DNA of 64,000 bases. It comes from Branchinecta lynchi (Eukaryota; Arthropoda; Branchiopoda; Anostraca; Branchinectidae). The stretch lies in NCBI GenBank assembly GCA_023053575.1, contig JAKZAP010000004.1, positions 20,951,675 through 21,015,674 on the forward strand, in the 5' to 3' direction. This document shows, in pieces, positions 33,355-46,700 of this stretch; the first letter of the stretch is position 1; the number at the start of each line of letters is the position of its first letter. Under the pieces are notes generated by a model, which saw only the letters and a program-made list of their open reading frames with translations, made no database searches and was not told the origin of the DNA. The position numbers were made by a program, and so were the translations under genes.

Positions 33355-33545
33355 ACACGTGCTTTGATAGCCGAGCAGTTAAAGCTTTGGACTTGTCTCT
33401 CTTTTGGACAAACAAAGACAGGTGTTCTCCCCAGTTTTAGGTTCCCCGGAGGTGTGCAGAAGTTGACTGAACCAGTGTTCTGGCTCTGTATAGCAAGTAG
33501 CTGATGACCCAGCTGTAAAACAGTTAAGTAGAGAAATCTACCATA
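33355..33545 (+). mobile_element. SINE with tRNA-Ser/Leu-like head (candidate)
   Basis: 'gctttgatagccgagcagttaaagctttggacttg' closely follows the D-arm/anticodon-stem layout of class II tRNAs (GATAGCCGAGCAGTTAAAGC as A box, GCTTTGGACTTG as anticodon arm). About 50 nt downstream 'ccccagttttaggttccccgg' would be a decayed B-box region. It is not a functional tRNA: the acceptor stem does not pair. No second copy was found in the window. Confidence 0.5.
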
Positions 33546-33639
33546 AAATACAGGAAGTGCAAGAGGGTTTGCCCGAACATTTCCTCACAGTCCGGACAAA
33601 GGCAATGAAATGGGATTGGCACATGGACTGTGCAAATCC

Positions 33640-33885
33640 CAATCATGCGGTTTATATCCCCCACATCCTTGATTTTAAGATAGCCAATGCCAAATGCTGG
33701 GTAGCCACCATAATCTATCAGTGACTTGAGTGAAGTTCAGAAATCAGTCAATTGAAGTTCTGGATAGTGGTCAGGGTTAGGGTTACATTACCCACAGTAG
33801 CTTACCTGGAATTTGGGATAGGGTAGGCAGCATTGTGCATAGGCCATCCAGACTTGGGGATGTGTAGTAGAAGTCAATGGTTTGC
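33640..33885. repeat. Degenerate CAGTC-type MITE relative
   Basis: 'gccaatgccaaatgctgggtagcc', 'gtgacttgagtgaagttcagaaatcagtcaattgaa', 'ggtcagggttagggttac' and 'cttggggatgtgtagtagaagtc' follow the module order of 30574-30876. The ends are eroded. Confidence 0.6.
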
Positions 33886-34548
33886 TTGTAAAAGGTTGCC
33901 TTTTTTCTTTGCTTTTTGCCAACACTGTCATAACCTGACCCTTTTCAAGTGCCCAAGTTGTGGTCACAATGCTTCTGAACTGTATTGTACCGTAGTCTAG
34001 TTTAGTCGAACTTCTAAAGGGTCAGGTTATAACCCTCCCATTGAAGTTAGGGCTAGGAGAAGTTCAGTATAAGTTTAGCATAGGCAGGTTCTATGGTCGG
34101 ACTAGTCACTCATAGATAGGTAGATAAATCTTTTTATTCACCAAAAACTTGTCATGGCTTACGCCAAATTTGATTGATATCGTCATAGATACAACCCATG
34201 AGCGCACACATAAATCATAATAGGCCTACGTATATAGGGCTACGACAATCATAAATAACTGTACGAATGTAACTAACAGCTCAGCTTACGCTTCATTATA
34301 CAAATTTAGAAACGAAGGGTCGAAACTCTTTGCGAACCTCTCGTGGGCACATTTGCTCGGCTGCAGCTTTTCAACCGCAGCTACCTTGCGAGGGAGCCTT
34401 TTTGCCAGCTTTTCGGAAGGGGAAATATTTGTATGGATTGGGTGATTTCGAAGATTTGACACCAAACTCCTGGGAGAGCTTCAGCCTTTGTCAAACCCCC
34501 TTGTCATACTTCATGCTTATTGTACAGTTATGTGTATCTTTTTGCAGG

Positions 34549-34666
34549 TAACTTTGAGACAACATAATGAAAAAGGATTCAGCTTTGAAAATAAGGGTTA
34601 CTTGAGATAATGGAATCTGCTTGGAGTCAGTGAAGTGGTGCGAGAAATGTCCTTAAGGAATCCAGG
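34549..34666 (+). promoter_or_regulatory. 5' leader of the adaptor gene with overlapping uORF
   Basis: TTTTTGCAG at 34540-34548 is a good acceptor, so an upstream non-coding exon is likely. The leader carries a 7-codon uORF (ATG 34647, TGA 34668-34670) whose stop overlaps the main start codon as ATGA. An in-frame TGA at 34631-34633 shows that the ATG at 34667 is the first in-frame Met; position -3 is A. The transcription start is not visible. Confidence 0.5.
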
Positions 34667-34758
34667 ATGAGTGTTTTGGAATTTATCTGCATAACTGTGG
34701 GATCTGGTCTCACGATTCTGACTATCGGGCTGTGCACATGCATGCGAAAATCAAAAAG
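34667..34758 (+). CDS. PAG1-like: Adaptor exon 1: membrane anchor
   Basis: ATG through AAAAAG, donor GTTAGT. It encodes MSVLEFICITVGSGLTILTI, then GLCTCMRKSK and the first two bases of Arg31. The hydrophobic stretch without a cleavage site, followed by CxC and a basic cluster, predicts an Nout/Cin single-pass protein with acylated juxtamembrane cysteines. Confidence 0.85.
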
Positions 34759-37700
34759 GTTAGTAGGAGCATTTTTACTGTATTTCATGTATAGGTATAT
34801 CTTTTGTCACATAATTCCAATAAAAATGTAAGTGCATAAGTTCTGCCTTACACAAACATTAGGTACCGTACTGTGAAAGTTTACCTAAGGTAAAAGTTGA
34901 TAGTGTTGGATCTAGATGGTATACCCTAAGCCTTTTGCACAACTCAAACTTGGCCTAGGCTGTATCATCGATCACCATACATCTATCTGATCTCTGGTTG
35001 GTTAGGGCAAGCTGAGAAATTTTAAGATGATCCTCTGAGGAATCGGCTACTGGTGTTGGGGCAGTTGTCAAAGAACATAGTTTCGGAACCTGGGTAAATC
35101 TGTGAATTTCATAACATATGTTGCCTATATATTTGCTACGACAACTAGGTAGCCTGGTCATGTATCGAATTTCATGATCCTACGAGATGAATATCGAAAA
35201 ATCGGCCTCGCCTTCAATACGTCTAAATCTGCAGTACTGTTTTTCAATGATAATTCCCCTCAACCTGAACACCTTCAACTGGGTAGCGAGTCAATTACCG
35301 TTTCGTCTCACGTCGTATACCTTGGTCTGCCGATAGGCCGTAACCTTAAAGAAACTCGTGTACTAATCATTAAACACGTCGAGAAAAAACTTCGAACCGC
35401 ATACGGTTCTATCGTCGCCAGTAGACTCCTATTATGCCGAAAGTATCTCGCGATCATGTATAACGCTGTCGCATTGCCGCATATCCTGTATATCGCGCCG
35501 TTTTGGAATTTGTTAACCGAGACCCAAAAACGTAAGCTCCGGTCCCTTTACTTCAGATTTGCAAAGTTTCTGCTGCGCTGTCCCTTGTGGACGAGGAACA
35601 CCTTCTTGATTGAAAAACACCAGATTGCGGACCCTAGTATCGCCGTGGATCGGGTAATTTCAAATTTCCAGGGGAAATGGAACCACCCCTGGCTTAGACA
35701 CTTTTATAGTTCGTGATCCGTAATTATTATGTAAAACGTCATGTGTCTGTATATGTTGTGCCTTAAATGTCTCTTCTTTTTTCTTTTTCTTTTTTTTTAC
35801 TCCGTTTTGTTCTTAAGTGAAAAATACGGGAAATAAATACTTTACTTACTTACTTACTTATTTCAAGTCTCCTAGCTCACTACAGCGACCTTCTCCCCCA
35901 TATATTTATGGTCACTTTTGTCTAAAACTTGGTCTGAAGCTGAAGGATTCCCTTTCTGATCAGAAGCAATAAATGTAGGCTACCTCATTCATGAGAGTCC
36001 CTTTTTTTTCTTCGATAAGGTCAGATCATTTTAGTAAAAATCCTGGGAACTTATCAGGGAGAAGAGGGTTGCCAATAAATTGTTCCAATATAATACCCTT
36101 GTTAATAACAGTGAACAACAAATCGCGGGCCCTTGACAATATTTGTGTGATAAAGGAGATCGTGCTTACGATAATAATTCCTTCTACTTCAGTCGTATTT
36201 CCATCATTCCTCGTTCCCGAGATTCTTCACGGCCATTGTGTATCCTATCTCCTCGAATAGAAATACTCTGATTATCACACTTGCTGCGATATCTTCTCTT
36301 TACGTGGCGTGTCGGGCGTCCGATCATTATTTCAGGGGAGCTGATTCCGTCTGAAGACGGGTTATGTACATTTTGCCAAGATTGTCATCTAAGGCAAGGG
36401 ATATGGAAAGAGTTTAAAAACAGCCGAAGCCGTGTGTAATTTTTATAGCACTTGCAGCTTCGCTTAAAGACCTAATCCAAACATTCTGTTTACCTTCTCT
36501 TACCGATCGCTAGCCACCAGTTTATTTAGATTTGAACTTGATTGCCGGGTTGCTGTTTTGTCTCGAGAAAAAACTCACGCAGAATTTCTTCTTTTCCAGA
36601 TAAATTTTCCACGTTTGGTTAGCAAAGAATTACAAGACTTTATTGATTATTTTTTGTATGTCTTCAGAAGTACCACATTGGTCTTGGGCTCTAAATTTAT
36701 TTGTATTTGTAATAAACAGTTCGAGCATTAGATCGAAATTATTATTTTGATCCTTCGCTCCCTACGTACCATAAAGGCTGTCCCGGATAATCGGCTGAGA
36801 CTTAGTCCAGACCGAATTGTTTCAAACCGAGGATTTTTTTTTTTTTATTTGGTCATTGTTTGACGGTGTTTTTTGTGGTTTTGAACATTCATAGTGAGAG
36901 TAGGGATGATCAGCATTGTGTGTCTGGTAGAAAGACCATTTTCTGTTGTCCGCTTTAAGTGCCATATACCGATCACTTTTCGGTCGGTCGGTCTGTCTGT
37001 TGGTCCACTGTTCTCGAATTAGGGTACTTCCAGAAATGCTAGGACGATGAAACTTGGCAGGCATATCAGGGACCGGACCGAACTAACTTGAAAAATTCAC
37101 TCCCCGATCCGACAACCGTGGGGGATGGAGGGATGGGGAATCCGGAATCTTGCGGCATGTAAAACTTTCTAACGGGTAATCCGATCTTGATGAAACTTTA
37201 TATTTGGAAAGATGTCGTGTCTCACATATCCCAATTCAAGTTCGGACCGGATCCGATGAATGTGGGGGGGGGGGTTGGAATGACACGAGCGATTGGGATG
37301 AAACTTGGTGGGAAGAAGAAGCAAGCACAAGCCATAGATACATCAGTGACTGAACCGGACCGGATTCGTGCAACCGGGGGGAAGTTGAAAATTAGAGTGA
37401 TTAAACTGGAGCGATCGAGACGAAACTTGGTAGTAAGAACAAGCACAAACCGTAGAGACGTCAGTGACAGAACTGGACCAGATTGTGGCAATGTGGGGGG
37501 GATTTGTAGGGGGGGGGGTCCGAAGTTCCGGTGATCGCGAGTTAAGGTACTTCCAGATGTGCTAGGACGAGAAGCTTGACTCGGAACATTAGGGGCTTAA
37601 CAAGATTGGTTTAGAGATTGTCACTTCCCAGATCCTAGCATCCCTTAAAGTGCTCATCTTAACCGCAAAGTAAAAAAAAATACTCTTAAGCAAAATATAC

Positions 37701-40700
37701 ATTTTCGTGATTCCCATGAGCCAACGATCCCTTTTGCTTTAAAGCCCAACTCTTACTAGAAATGATCTTTTCACTATGGAACGGACCAGAAAATGTTTCT
37801 CGAAAATACTAGTACTTTCCATCGAGGGGTTGCTCACTCCCAAAAACGATGTACACCAAGTGGCGCGTGCCGCGGTGCCGAGCCGGTGCCGCGGTGCCGA
37901 GCCGGTGCCGCGGTGCCGTGCCGGTGCCGAGCCGGTGCCGTGCCGAGCCGGTGCCAAGCCGGTGCCGCGGTTTTTTTTTACTTCAAATTACAGTATTGTG
38001 ATAAAGCACGATTTCTGATGTACATGTAAACAAATTTCATCAGATATTGGCCGAGAATGAAGTCGGCAATGTGTGTTGAATACAAGAGCTAGCAGCTCAT
38101 ATGGTACTTGCAAGGCTGGGTCAGAGGATGAAATTTAGGAATTTGTAAATTCTTGGGTTTCTTGTGTTTAATTATAAGCCATACCCTTGAAATAAGAATG
38201 AATGTGGGCCCTTGGAAATCAAGAGAATGATCTGGTGAAAAGTATTTTATTTTTGCACTTTAAGGGCACTAGAAATTCATGTGAAAGCAAAACCCTTTAG
38301 GCAAAAGTGACTATGGGCTCATGGGGATCACGTAGTTGTATATTTTGCTCAAACTAATGCAACCTATAATACTAATGCAACCTACTTCCGTAATCATTAC
38401 ATATATTTCTAAACCCGGAGACCCACATTTCGTGCGGTACATTCTAACCCCTCTAACAAAACCTCGCTGATTTTCTCACTTGCCGTGTTTTGCTACCTTC
38501 GATGTGTATCACGCTGTCGACGGTTCGAGACGGTTGCGCGACGGTTGTCTGCGAGAATTTTTTCCATCAGGAAAATCGGTTATGCAAATTGTTTCCCTGT
38601 TTCGCTAGAAGTCAACGGGTCTCGGAAAAGGCTTAAAACAGCCAAAACAGTTAGTTATTTATTGAAAGCACAGCATACTTAAAGTATTCAAATACTTTAA
38701 AATACTGTAAGTTGAAGAGTGATTAGTGCGAGGGGTCCTTTAAGGGAGCTGGAAATTCATTTTGAAGCAAAACCCTTGTTTCACAAATAATCATGGGCTC
38801 ATGGGGATCATGAAAATATATGTTTTGCTCCAAAGTATTTTCTGTACTTTGTGGTTATGATGAGTACTTTAAGGAATGTGGTTGGCTCTATAAAAGAATT
38901 TATGAACCAATCTTTTCCTTCCTTGACTACCTACTTAGGCTAACTGGTACATATATTTAGCCACAGCAAGTGCATGAAAATGGCAAAGTTCGAAGCACGA
39001 ACGTTCAAATAAGCATACCTCTATTGCACTCCCAGAGTGTCTGATGGGGAAATTGACTTTTTCCAAGTTAAATATGCCTGCCAAGTATCATTCTTAGCAC
39101 ACTCTACAAATATAAAAAAAAGATTGGTCGCCACTGAATTACCTTCACCAGAAGCAAAATATACTGAAGCTGACTCAAGTTTTGGGCGATATTCGATACC
39201 GATAACGATATATCCATGTATCGGACAAAATATCGATATCGAAAGTAAATATCGATATCGATAACGATATTTGTTCATTCGTAAAGATTGCAATTAATCC
39301 AACATAACCCACACTTATATATACGAAATTGGAGCAATGTGTATTCCGCAATTCCTTTCTTATTTATCCGGAGTTCGAGATGATCCAGTATGCGATATAT
39401 CGGATATCGATCGATCGATATATCGCACCAAATATCGATATCGAAACCTAAATATCGCTATCGAAAACGATATTTGTTCATCGTAATTATTGCAAATAAT
39501 CCGAACTAACCTACACTTATATATCCGAAATTGGACAATATGTTTTCCCTAATTTATTTCTCATTTATTCTGAGTTTGAAATGATCCAAGATGCTATTTA
39601 ATGAAAATTTGGTTTTTAGATTTTGGCGAAACGAAGCATGGTAAGCAAATATCAATATCGATATATCGATTATCGAATATCGAAAGTGAAAATATCGATA
39701 TATCGATTGTTGAATATCGAAAGCGGAAATATCGATATATCGATTATCTAATATCGAAAGTGAAAATATCGATATATCGAAAAATCCAAGTATCGCCAAT
39801 CACCAGTACCAAACCATGGTTGACCACTTTGCGCATTTGGTCAACAGCATCTCCTCATATCTAGTTCAGCTTCTTCTTCGGTTGCATGTTTTCAATAATT
39901 CTTTCATTCAAGTACCTTCGTTATTGGGCGCCAGATACCAGATACCAGATGGCGAAGAGTAATCTGCAGAAAATTTGTCCGTGGCCGGAAAAATTGTCGC
40001 CGGTGCCGTGCGGTGCCGTGCGGTGCCGTGCGGTGCCGTGCCGGTGCCGTGCCGGTGCGGTGCCGTGCCGGTGCCGTGCCGGTGCCGTGCCGGTGCCGTG
40101 CGGTGCCGTGCCGGTGCCGAGCTGGTGCCGCGGTGTTGCGCCGTTGCCGTGCCTTTGCCGTGCCGGTGCCGTGCCGGTGCCGCGGTGCCGTGCCGGTGCC
40201 GTGCCGGTGCCGTGCCGGTGCCGTGCCGGTGCCGTGCCGGTGCCGTGTCGGTGCCGTGTCGAGGTGTACACCGGTGGCGGAGAGTGAGCAACCCCTCGCT
40301 TTCCATATGAATTTAGCGATTTACTTGTCGATTCTAGCCAGCCTTCCTGCTCTCCGACGCGGCGGCTGGGCGCAAAAAATTTGAAACTGAACGCACCCTG
40401 GTTAAAAAGTAGGAAACAGAAGATTCTCTTATTTTATAAATAGTGAACTGATAGACAAAAATGCTCCTCAGCCGGGATTTGAACCCAGGACACACTTTTG
40501 TGGGTCCTGGTATGTCTACGTGGCTCCGACAATGGAGTCACAGACTTCTAAATTATATTCGAAAAATTGAGAAGATTCTCATATCCTAGTGTGTGAAAGA
40601 ATTGCCAGCGGACGTTCAAGAGTCTGGCAAGCCTTGCGCTGTGTAACCGGCAAAACTCGGCACGGCCGAGAAAGCGCTAAAAACGCGTAGGTATAAAACG

Positions 40701-43700
40701 AAACAACTGAGAAAGGTGGGAATTTTAGAAGTTTATAACTCCATAGGGGGGGCAGGTATATTATAAATGGCAGAATAAACAAGAGGGGTCGTTTAAGGGT
40801 TTTACTTAGAAAAATAATTTCTAGCTCCCTTTAAGTTCGCATGTTAACCGCAAAATGAAATAAAAAACTTTTGACCAAACGATACGTTTCGTGATCCCCG
40901 AGGGTCCGTGGTCCTTATGCAACAAGGGTTTTGCTTAAAAAATAAATTTCTAGCACCCTTGCGCGTCCTAACCGAAAAGTCGAAAAACTTATTTTGACCG
41001 AACTAAATTCCCCATGATCCTTTTTGCCTCGAGGGTTTTGATTATAGATCAATTTCTAGTCCCCTAAAGCGAGCATCATCACAGCCAAATGCAAAAATGA
41101 AAATATTTTTTTTTTTACCAAACTATACATCCTCATGATTTCCAAGGGCACGTGATCATTCTTATCTGAAAGGTCTTGCTTACAAATGATCACAACAAAC
41201 CCATATATTGGCAAATTCCTACTTTCATCCCCTGACCCAGCCTTGCCAGTGCCATATAGTAAGTAAGTAATTCATTTATGACCCGCCATTTTGAAAAGGC
41301 GGAGTAAATGAAGAAGATAAAGAAAATAAACAAAACACATAAATACACAGAAAAAGACACTTAATTTTCAATCTTCAGTGAGGAAGCAGTGGACAACGTC
41401 ATGCGCTGGTTGGGCCCTGCTGTCCATGATTTTTGAAAGCGATGAGGAAACATCCAAAAGGGTAACAATTGCATCTTGAATTTTGAATTTCTCCGTCAAT
41501 GTATGGTTATGACATAATTTCGACAAGTGGAGTAGGTGCTTTGCATATTTAAAATAACATGATGTCATCTTTTTAATCTGCTTCTTTCGCAGAACATGAG
41601 TGACGCCCAGGAGCGCAGAAGGTGCTGTACAATTTTCCAAAAGCTTTACGATTATAGCGCCCCCAGTTGGGGACGATGCGCCCATAGGCGCTACGGATTG
41701 ATTTATAAACTTCTTGAACAACCGAAGAGCAAAATTTTGACAATGAAGATTTGAATGTTATGCCGAGCCGCCGTAGAGAGTCTGTTGATTTGACGATGAA
41801 CGGTCCAAGAGATATAGAAGCTTTGGATGCATTCGAACCATTTGACGAAGGGTTGAAATGCAGGTACTCACATTTCGACAGGTTAACTTCAAGGCCAATT
41901 TTGAGAAGTTCCGACGACAGCTTACTTACATTTTTTGTGAGTGTGGATCGGCTACGGCCTACTAAGAGCAAGTCGTCCGCGTGGGCTATGCAGCTGAAGG
42001 CATAGTCTTTATAGAAGTAAGCAGGATGCAAGGAATCGAGACAAGAAGATATGGCCGATTTGAAGATGTAGGGAGATAAGACTCCCCCTTGGCGAACACC
42101 AGTTCGGACAGGAATAATCTCTGACAAGCTACCTTCCCATTTGAACCTTAGTGACGAATGACCATACCAAAATTTTAACAGATAGACAACATACAGATTC
42201 ACGCCAGAAGTAATGAGAGAAAATAGGGCCTGAGAATCTGTTATATTGTCAAAAGCACCAGCTACATCTATAGAACACATATGTACAGCAGACTTGTCGC
42301 GGGTAGCCTGTTTCATCATTTTTGTCAATATGTGATGAGCGTGCGCACAACTGGCGCTCGAACGGAATCCAAACTGCATTGAACCAAAGCGACATTTTTC
42401 AACTATTTCTGGTAGAAGGACGCATTCCAGGATTTTGCTTATGGTACAAGAATATGAGCTTCTAGCTCTAGTTCTGTAGGGATGAGCATAGCTTAGTTTT
42501 AAAGTGGTCAACTATCGCAGAACATCTGAGCAGAAACACTATGCAGTATACGAGGTGTCCTTTAAGAAACTTCATTTTCTTTTCCACTAGGTCTGTTGAG
42601 CCAGATGGATCCCTTGGAAATAGCTTGGAGAATGGAGACAACTTATCAAGCCAAGCTAAGAAGTAAGTTGTGACTACCTTTTACTTTTTATGTCACTTGC
42701 TTTTCGGCCAAGTGCCATATAGCAGTCGAAATTTCTCTCCGTCCGTCGGTCTGTCGGTCCGGGTTTTGCTAGTTCGGGCACTTCCACATAGCTAGGACGA
42801 CGAAACTTGGCAGGCGGATGAGGAACGCGATAAGATGAAGTTGGAAATAGTCGCTTCCCCGATCCGAGCATCGTGGGGGGAGTGGAGGGAGGAGGGATCC
42901 CGAATCTTGTGGCATTTATAACTCTTGAACGGGTGGTCGGATCTTAATGAAACTTGATATTTGGACAGACTTCGTATCTCAGACGACTCACGTAACATAT
43001 AGGATCCGGTGACTTCGGGGGGAGTTGAAGGGGGGAGCCGGAAATCTGGCACCATGTGGGGGAGTGGGGGGGGGGGGGATTTGGAATTCTGATGATTCCG
43101 CGAGTTTAGTACTTCCTGGTGTACTAGGACGATGAAACTGGGCTGGCATATCAGGGACTGTAAACTAACACTGACTTGAGGATAGTCGTTTGCCTGATCC
43201 GACTATCGTGAGGGGTATCGGCTACACTGGAGTGCCAGTGAGCCGACGTAAAAACAACGATCTAACAATCAAGCTGCCAACCAGCGAGAGACTCGATATG
43301 AGGATCACACCACCTTGTCTCGCCGGAAGTGCGATTTAAGGTAATTTAAGGTAACCAGAATCTTGTGGCATTAATAACTTTTGAACGGGCTAACGGATAT
43401 TAATGAATCTTGGCTGGTAGAAAGAGGTGTTGTCTTCCATGTCAAGTCCGGACCGGATCCAATACTTGTGGGGAGGGGGGGGGGGGGGGATTTGAAGGGG
43501 GCACCGGAACTTTGAAACGCTCAGCGTCGTGGGATAGGGATGGAATTTGGTGGGAAGAACGACATATGCCTTAGATACGTTCTTGACTGATCCAGATCAT
43601 ATCGGGGCTCTTTGGGGGGAGTCGGAGGTGGTTTCCCAGAACTCCGGTTTTCGCGATTTACGATACTTCCAGATGTGCTAAGGACGATGGAACTTGGCAG

Positions 43701-46700
43701 GCATTAGTGGCTCTACCAAATAGCATTAGCTCTGGGAAAACTTCAATTCCTGGATCCGACCATTTTTGGGGGGAGTTAAGGGAAGGGGAATCCGGAAATA
43801 CTGACTTTAGTGTGCGAGTTCGCGAACTGGTGGTCCGATTCGAGAGAAACTGTATGGGTGATCAGAACTGATGACCTGGATAACCAAAACACGTCTCGGA
43901 ACCACAAGCCGCAACAGCTGGAGGAGTTGGAGGGGGGGGGGGTCCGGAAACTTTGTGATATGCACAAAAGCCAAACGGAACGGCATAATGGGATGCAAAT
44001 TGTACTTTATTGAGTTTATGCGGCCTAGTGTGCTATTGGTGTGGCTCGCATAAGGGTCAAACGAGTGGAGTAATTGGTTGAAAGTTGGAAAGTAGAGAGA
44101 CCATGTGCCCTAGATGACGTATTTTAGGGTCCGGACCGGATCCGAGCACGGTGGTGTGCGTGTGGGTGGTACCGGAGTTTCCCGAAGACTCGAGTGAAAC
44201 TTGATAGCCAGTAAGAGAAAATGCTTTCAATAATCTGTTTATGTGGCTGAACCAGATTGGCGGTGGTAGGGGGAGTTTGAGGGGGACAGGTACTGGAAAT
44301 GGTATGGCAGTCTTAGGGGATCAAAGTAGTGTGATGAAACATTTGTCCTAGATGATCGTAGACGATGCTTGAAATGCTCAGGCTCGCGTGAAACTAGATA
44401 TCCTATTCCTAGGTCCGATCCCAGGGGGGTTGAAGGGAGTATTTTGTGACGTTCTCATGTGCTTTCTTGTACAATCTACTCGTAACAAGTGTCATATCAG
44501 CTCGCAGCTCTTGTTGTATTTGATTAAAGTTTCGCTTTTCTTCAGCACAAAGTTCTCATAGGTAAGTTCGAACTGCGTGCCTGACAATGAAATGCAGGTT
44601 CCATAGTTTATAGAAAAGAAAAATATGGTTAGATCTTTACCTTCGTCTGTTGGAGAGTTACAGATTAAATTTTTTTTAGGTCGACTAGCAACCGTAGACT
44701 GCCAGAGATACCGCCTTCATCTGTTTCTAGTCCAGACGAAAACTTCAATCGGACAGTGCAACGAGACTCTGCCCCAGATGCTTACAGTGACTTGTATGCC
44801 CAGCTAGGGAATGAGGTGGACAGTCGACGTGAGCCAGCTGGAGAGGCTCAGCAGGAACAAGGAATGCTCGATGTCCCTGGGAAAGGGTCTGCAACACCTC
44901 CGTATGCAAAAATCAAGAAATTAAAGTCCATTCACCCCTATTCTAAAATCAAGAAGAAAGGTAGGACTTGGATCTTTTTAAACCAACTAATCGAAAGAAT
45001 ATGAATATTTGATTTCCCCTGATTCGATGCCGTTCGTTCCTCTAATCGTTTGTTTGTTAATTGCCTACTGCAAACATTGAATACTTGGAAGGCTTCTCTG
45101 AAGTAGAGCTAACTTATAGACTTTTCACTTCATGCGTCTAAGGTAGGCCTTGTAAAGTTTGAAATGCACGAATAACCAGTCGTTCCCGTGCCACACCAAA
45201 CTCAGCCCAGTCATTTCCTTGCAGTATACCTGAGCGAATCAGAAATCATTTTCTCGGATACCATTGCATATGCTCAGTCACTATTTTCACAGAATTTCCT
45301 ATCTATCCATGAATGCAGTCAGTCTTTTTTTTTTAGTCACCATATCATGTTTAAAGCAAACTATTTTTGCCTGGTCAGGATCGAACCCTCGACTCCAGAA
45401 CCAAACGTGAAAATTCTTGAAGCATGTGACGTAAACAAAAACATGGGTTATCTTATAAAAGCAATATGCGTTGCAAGTTTCATTTTATGTGGCTCCAGAT
45501 ATTAAAACACAATTAGAAACAAGAGCAAATAATTTCCGTTCAAGTCGCCAGTTTTAGAAACGTGTCGTGCTGTCCGACTTCCCGAACATAATTTTCTTCC
45601 TAGAAAAACAAAGACGGTCTTATTTCCGTAAGCTGATTGTTTTGCAACCTAATTATGCCAAGAATCTCTGCTTGCATGGACATAATTGGAAAATCTGCCA
45701 GAGTTTTCAGAGCGACCGTGAGCCGAGGCTTACTGGGGAATGTGTGTTTTTGTATGAGGTAGCGGCTTATACATGAAAATTGTTTAAATGGAATGCATTA
45801 AACAGAAAAAAAAAAAAAAATGATGTTTACTTTGTTCTTTGTTTAGCCGAGCGAGAACACCCTTACGCCAGCGTTCGCAATGTCGACGGTGGAGCAGACG
45901 GGTATGAAACGGACACTGACAGCTATGACGTCATTGAAACTAGGAGGAGAAGCGTAGTTGAAGAGTAAGTGTGTCCTGTTTTCAGACAACCCCAGGTATT
46001 CCCAGTTTCGTCAGACCTTCGAATGTAAGACAACTTCGAGCCCGGTCAGTGCTTTCCTGGCAGAGCCGAATAACACTATGGAGTAGCGCCAAGACTTGAC
46101 AAATTTGAGACACACCCGAATAGCTATCACCAGTAGCGACAGAGAACATCCCTACTGAAACTCATTCAGTCGTTCACCAGTGCTGACTCCGATAACTTCA
46201 TATTCTGAACATTTGTAGAAAAATTATACAGCCTCCATTGTTCCCTTGGTGTGTGCAGATTTTTAAACCTTGAAGTTTTTCTAGCTTTAAATGCCGCAAG
46301 CGTAGTGGGTGGCACTACGAGTATGGTTCTTTTCCGAAGCATGGAGAGCATATCTCTTGGCGCTACTCTAGTTTTATTTTGCTCTGTTTCGTGGGTGGGT
46401 ACTTTATAACACCGGGTGCTGGTGACTTTTTGTCTGGCTACTCTTCGGTCAGATCTGAATCGTTAAAACAAGGCACCAAACCTTTGAAAACTCTGTTTCT
46501 ATTAACAGTGTGTGCAAGATCTTCGACCAATATTGACCTGGTAACCTCCTATTACGTTGTGTTGCTTTTAGAAGGTCCCAGCAAGCTCCACTGATGTAGA
46601 TGCTAGGTCATTCAAGAGCGGTTTTTGTGACCGACTGACTCTGAGAGGTCCCCGAAATCTGTTGACGGGTACAGACTAAAGCTATTGCATCGTCGTTTCT

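Larger units (their letters stand above)
37823..40298. mobile_element. 2.5-kb DNA element with GTGCCG minisatellite ends, TSD CTTTCCAT
   Basis: Ends CGAGGGGTTGCTCACTC and GAGTGAGCAACCCCTCG are a perfect 17-bp inverted repeat. An exact 8-bp duplication CTTTCCAT flanks it (37815-37822, 40299-40306). The TIRs extend to a shared 'tgtacacc' before GC-rich arrays of GTGCCG units on both sides (37868-37972, 39996-40262). The interior includes family X, an MITE copy and a TATCGATA-rich block, probably secondary insertions. The TSD length suggests hAT-like or another 8-bp-TSD superfamily. No transposase was seen. Confidence 0.88.

Noticed and set aside
39886..40384. Several long overlapping frames on both strands rich in Cys-Arg-Ala-Gly-Val-Pro
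   Set aside because: They are translations of the GTGCCG minisatellite, whose 12-bp unit lacks stop codons in every frame.
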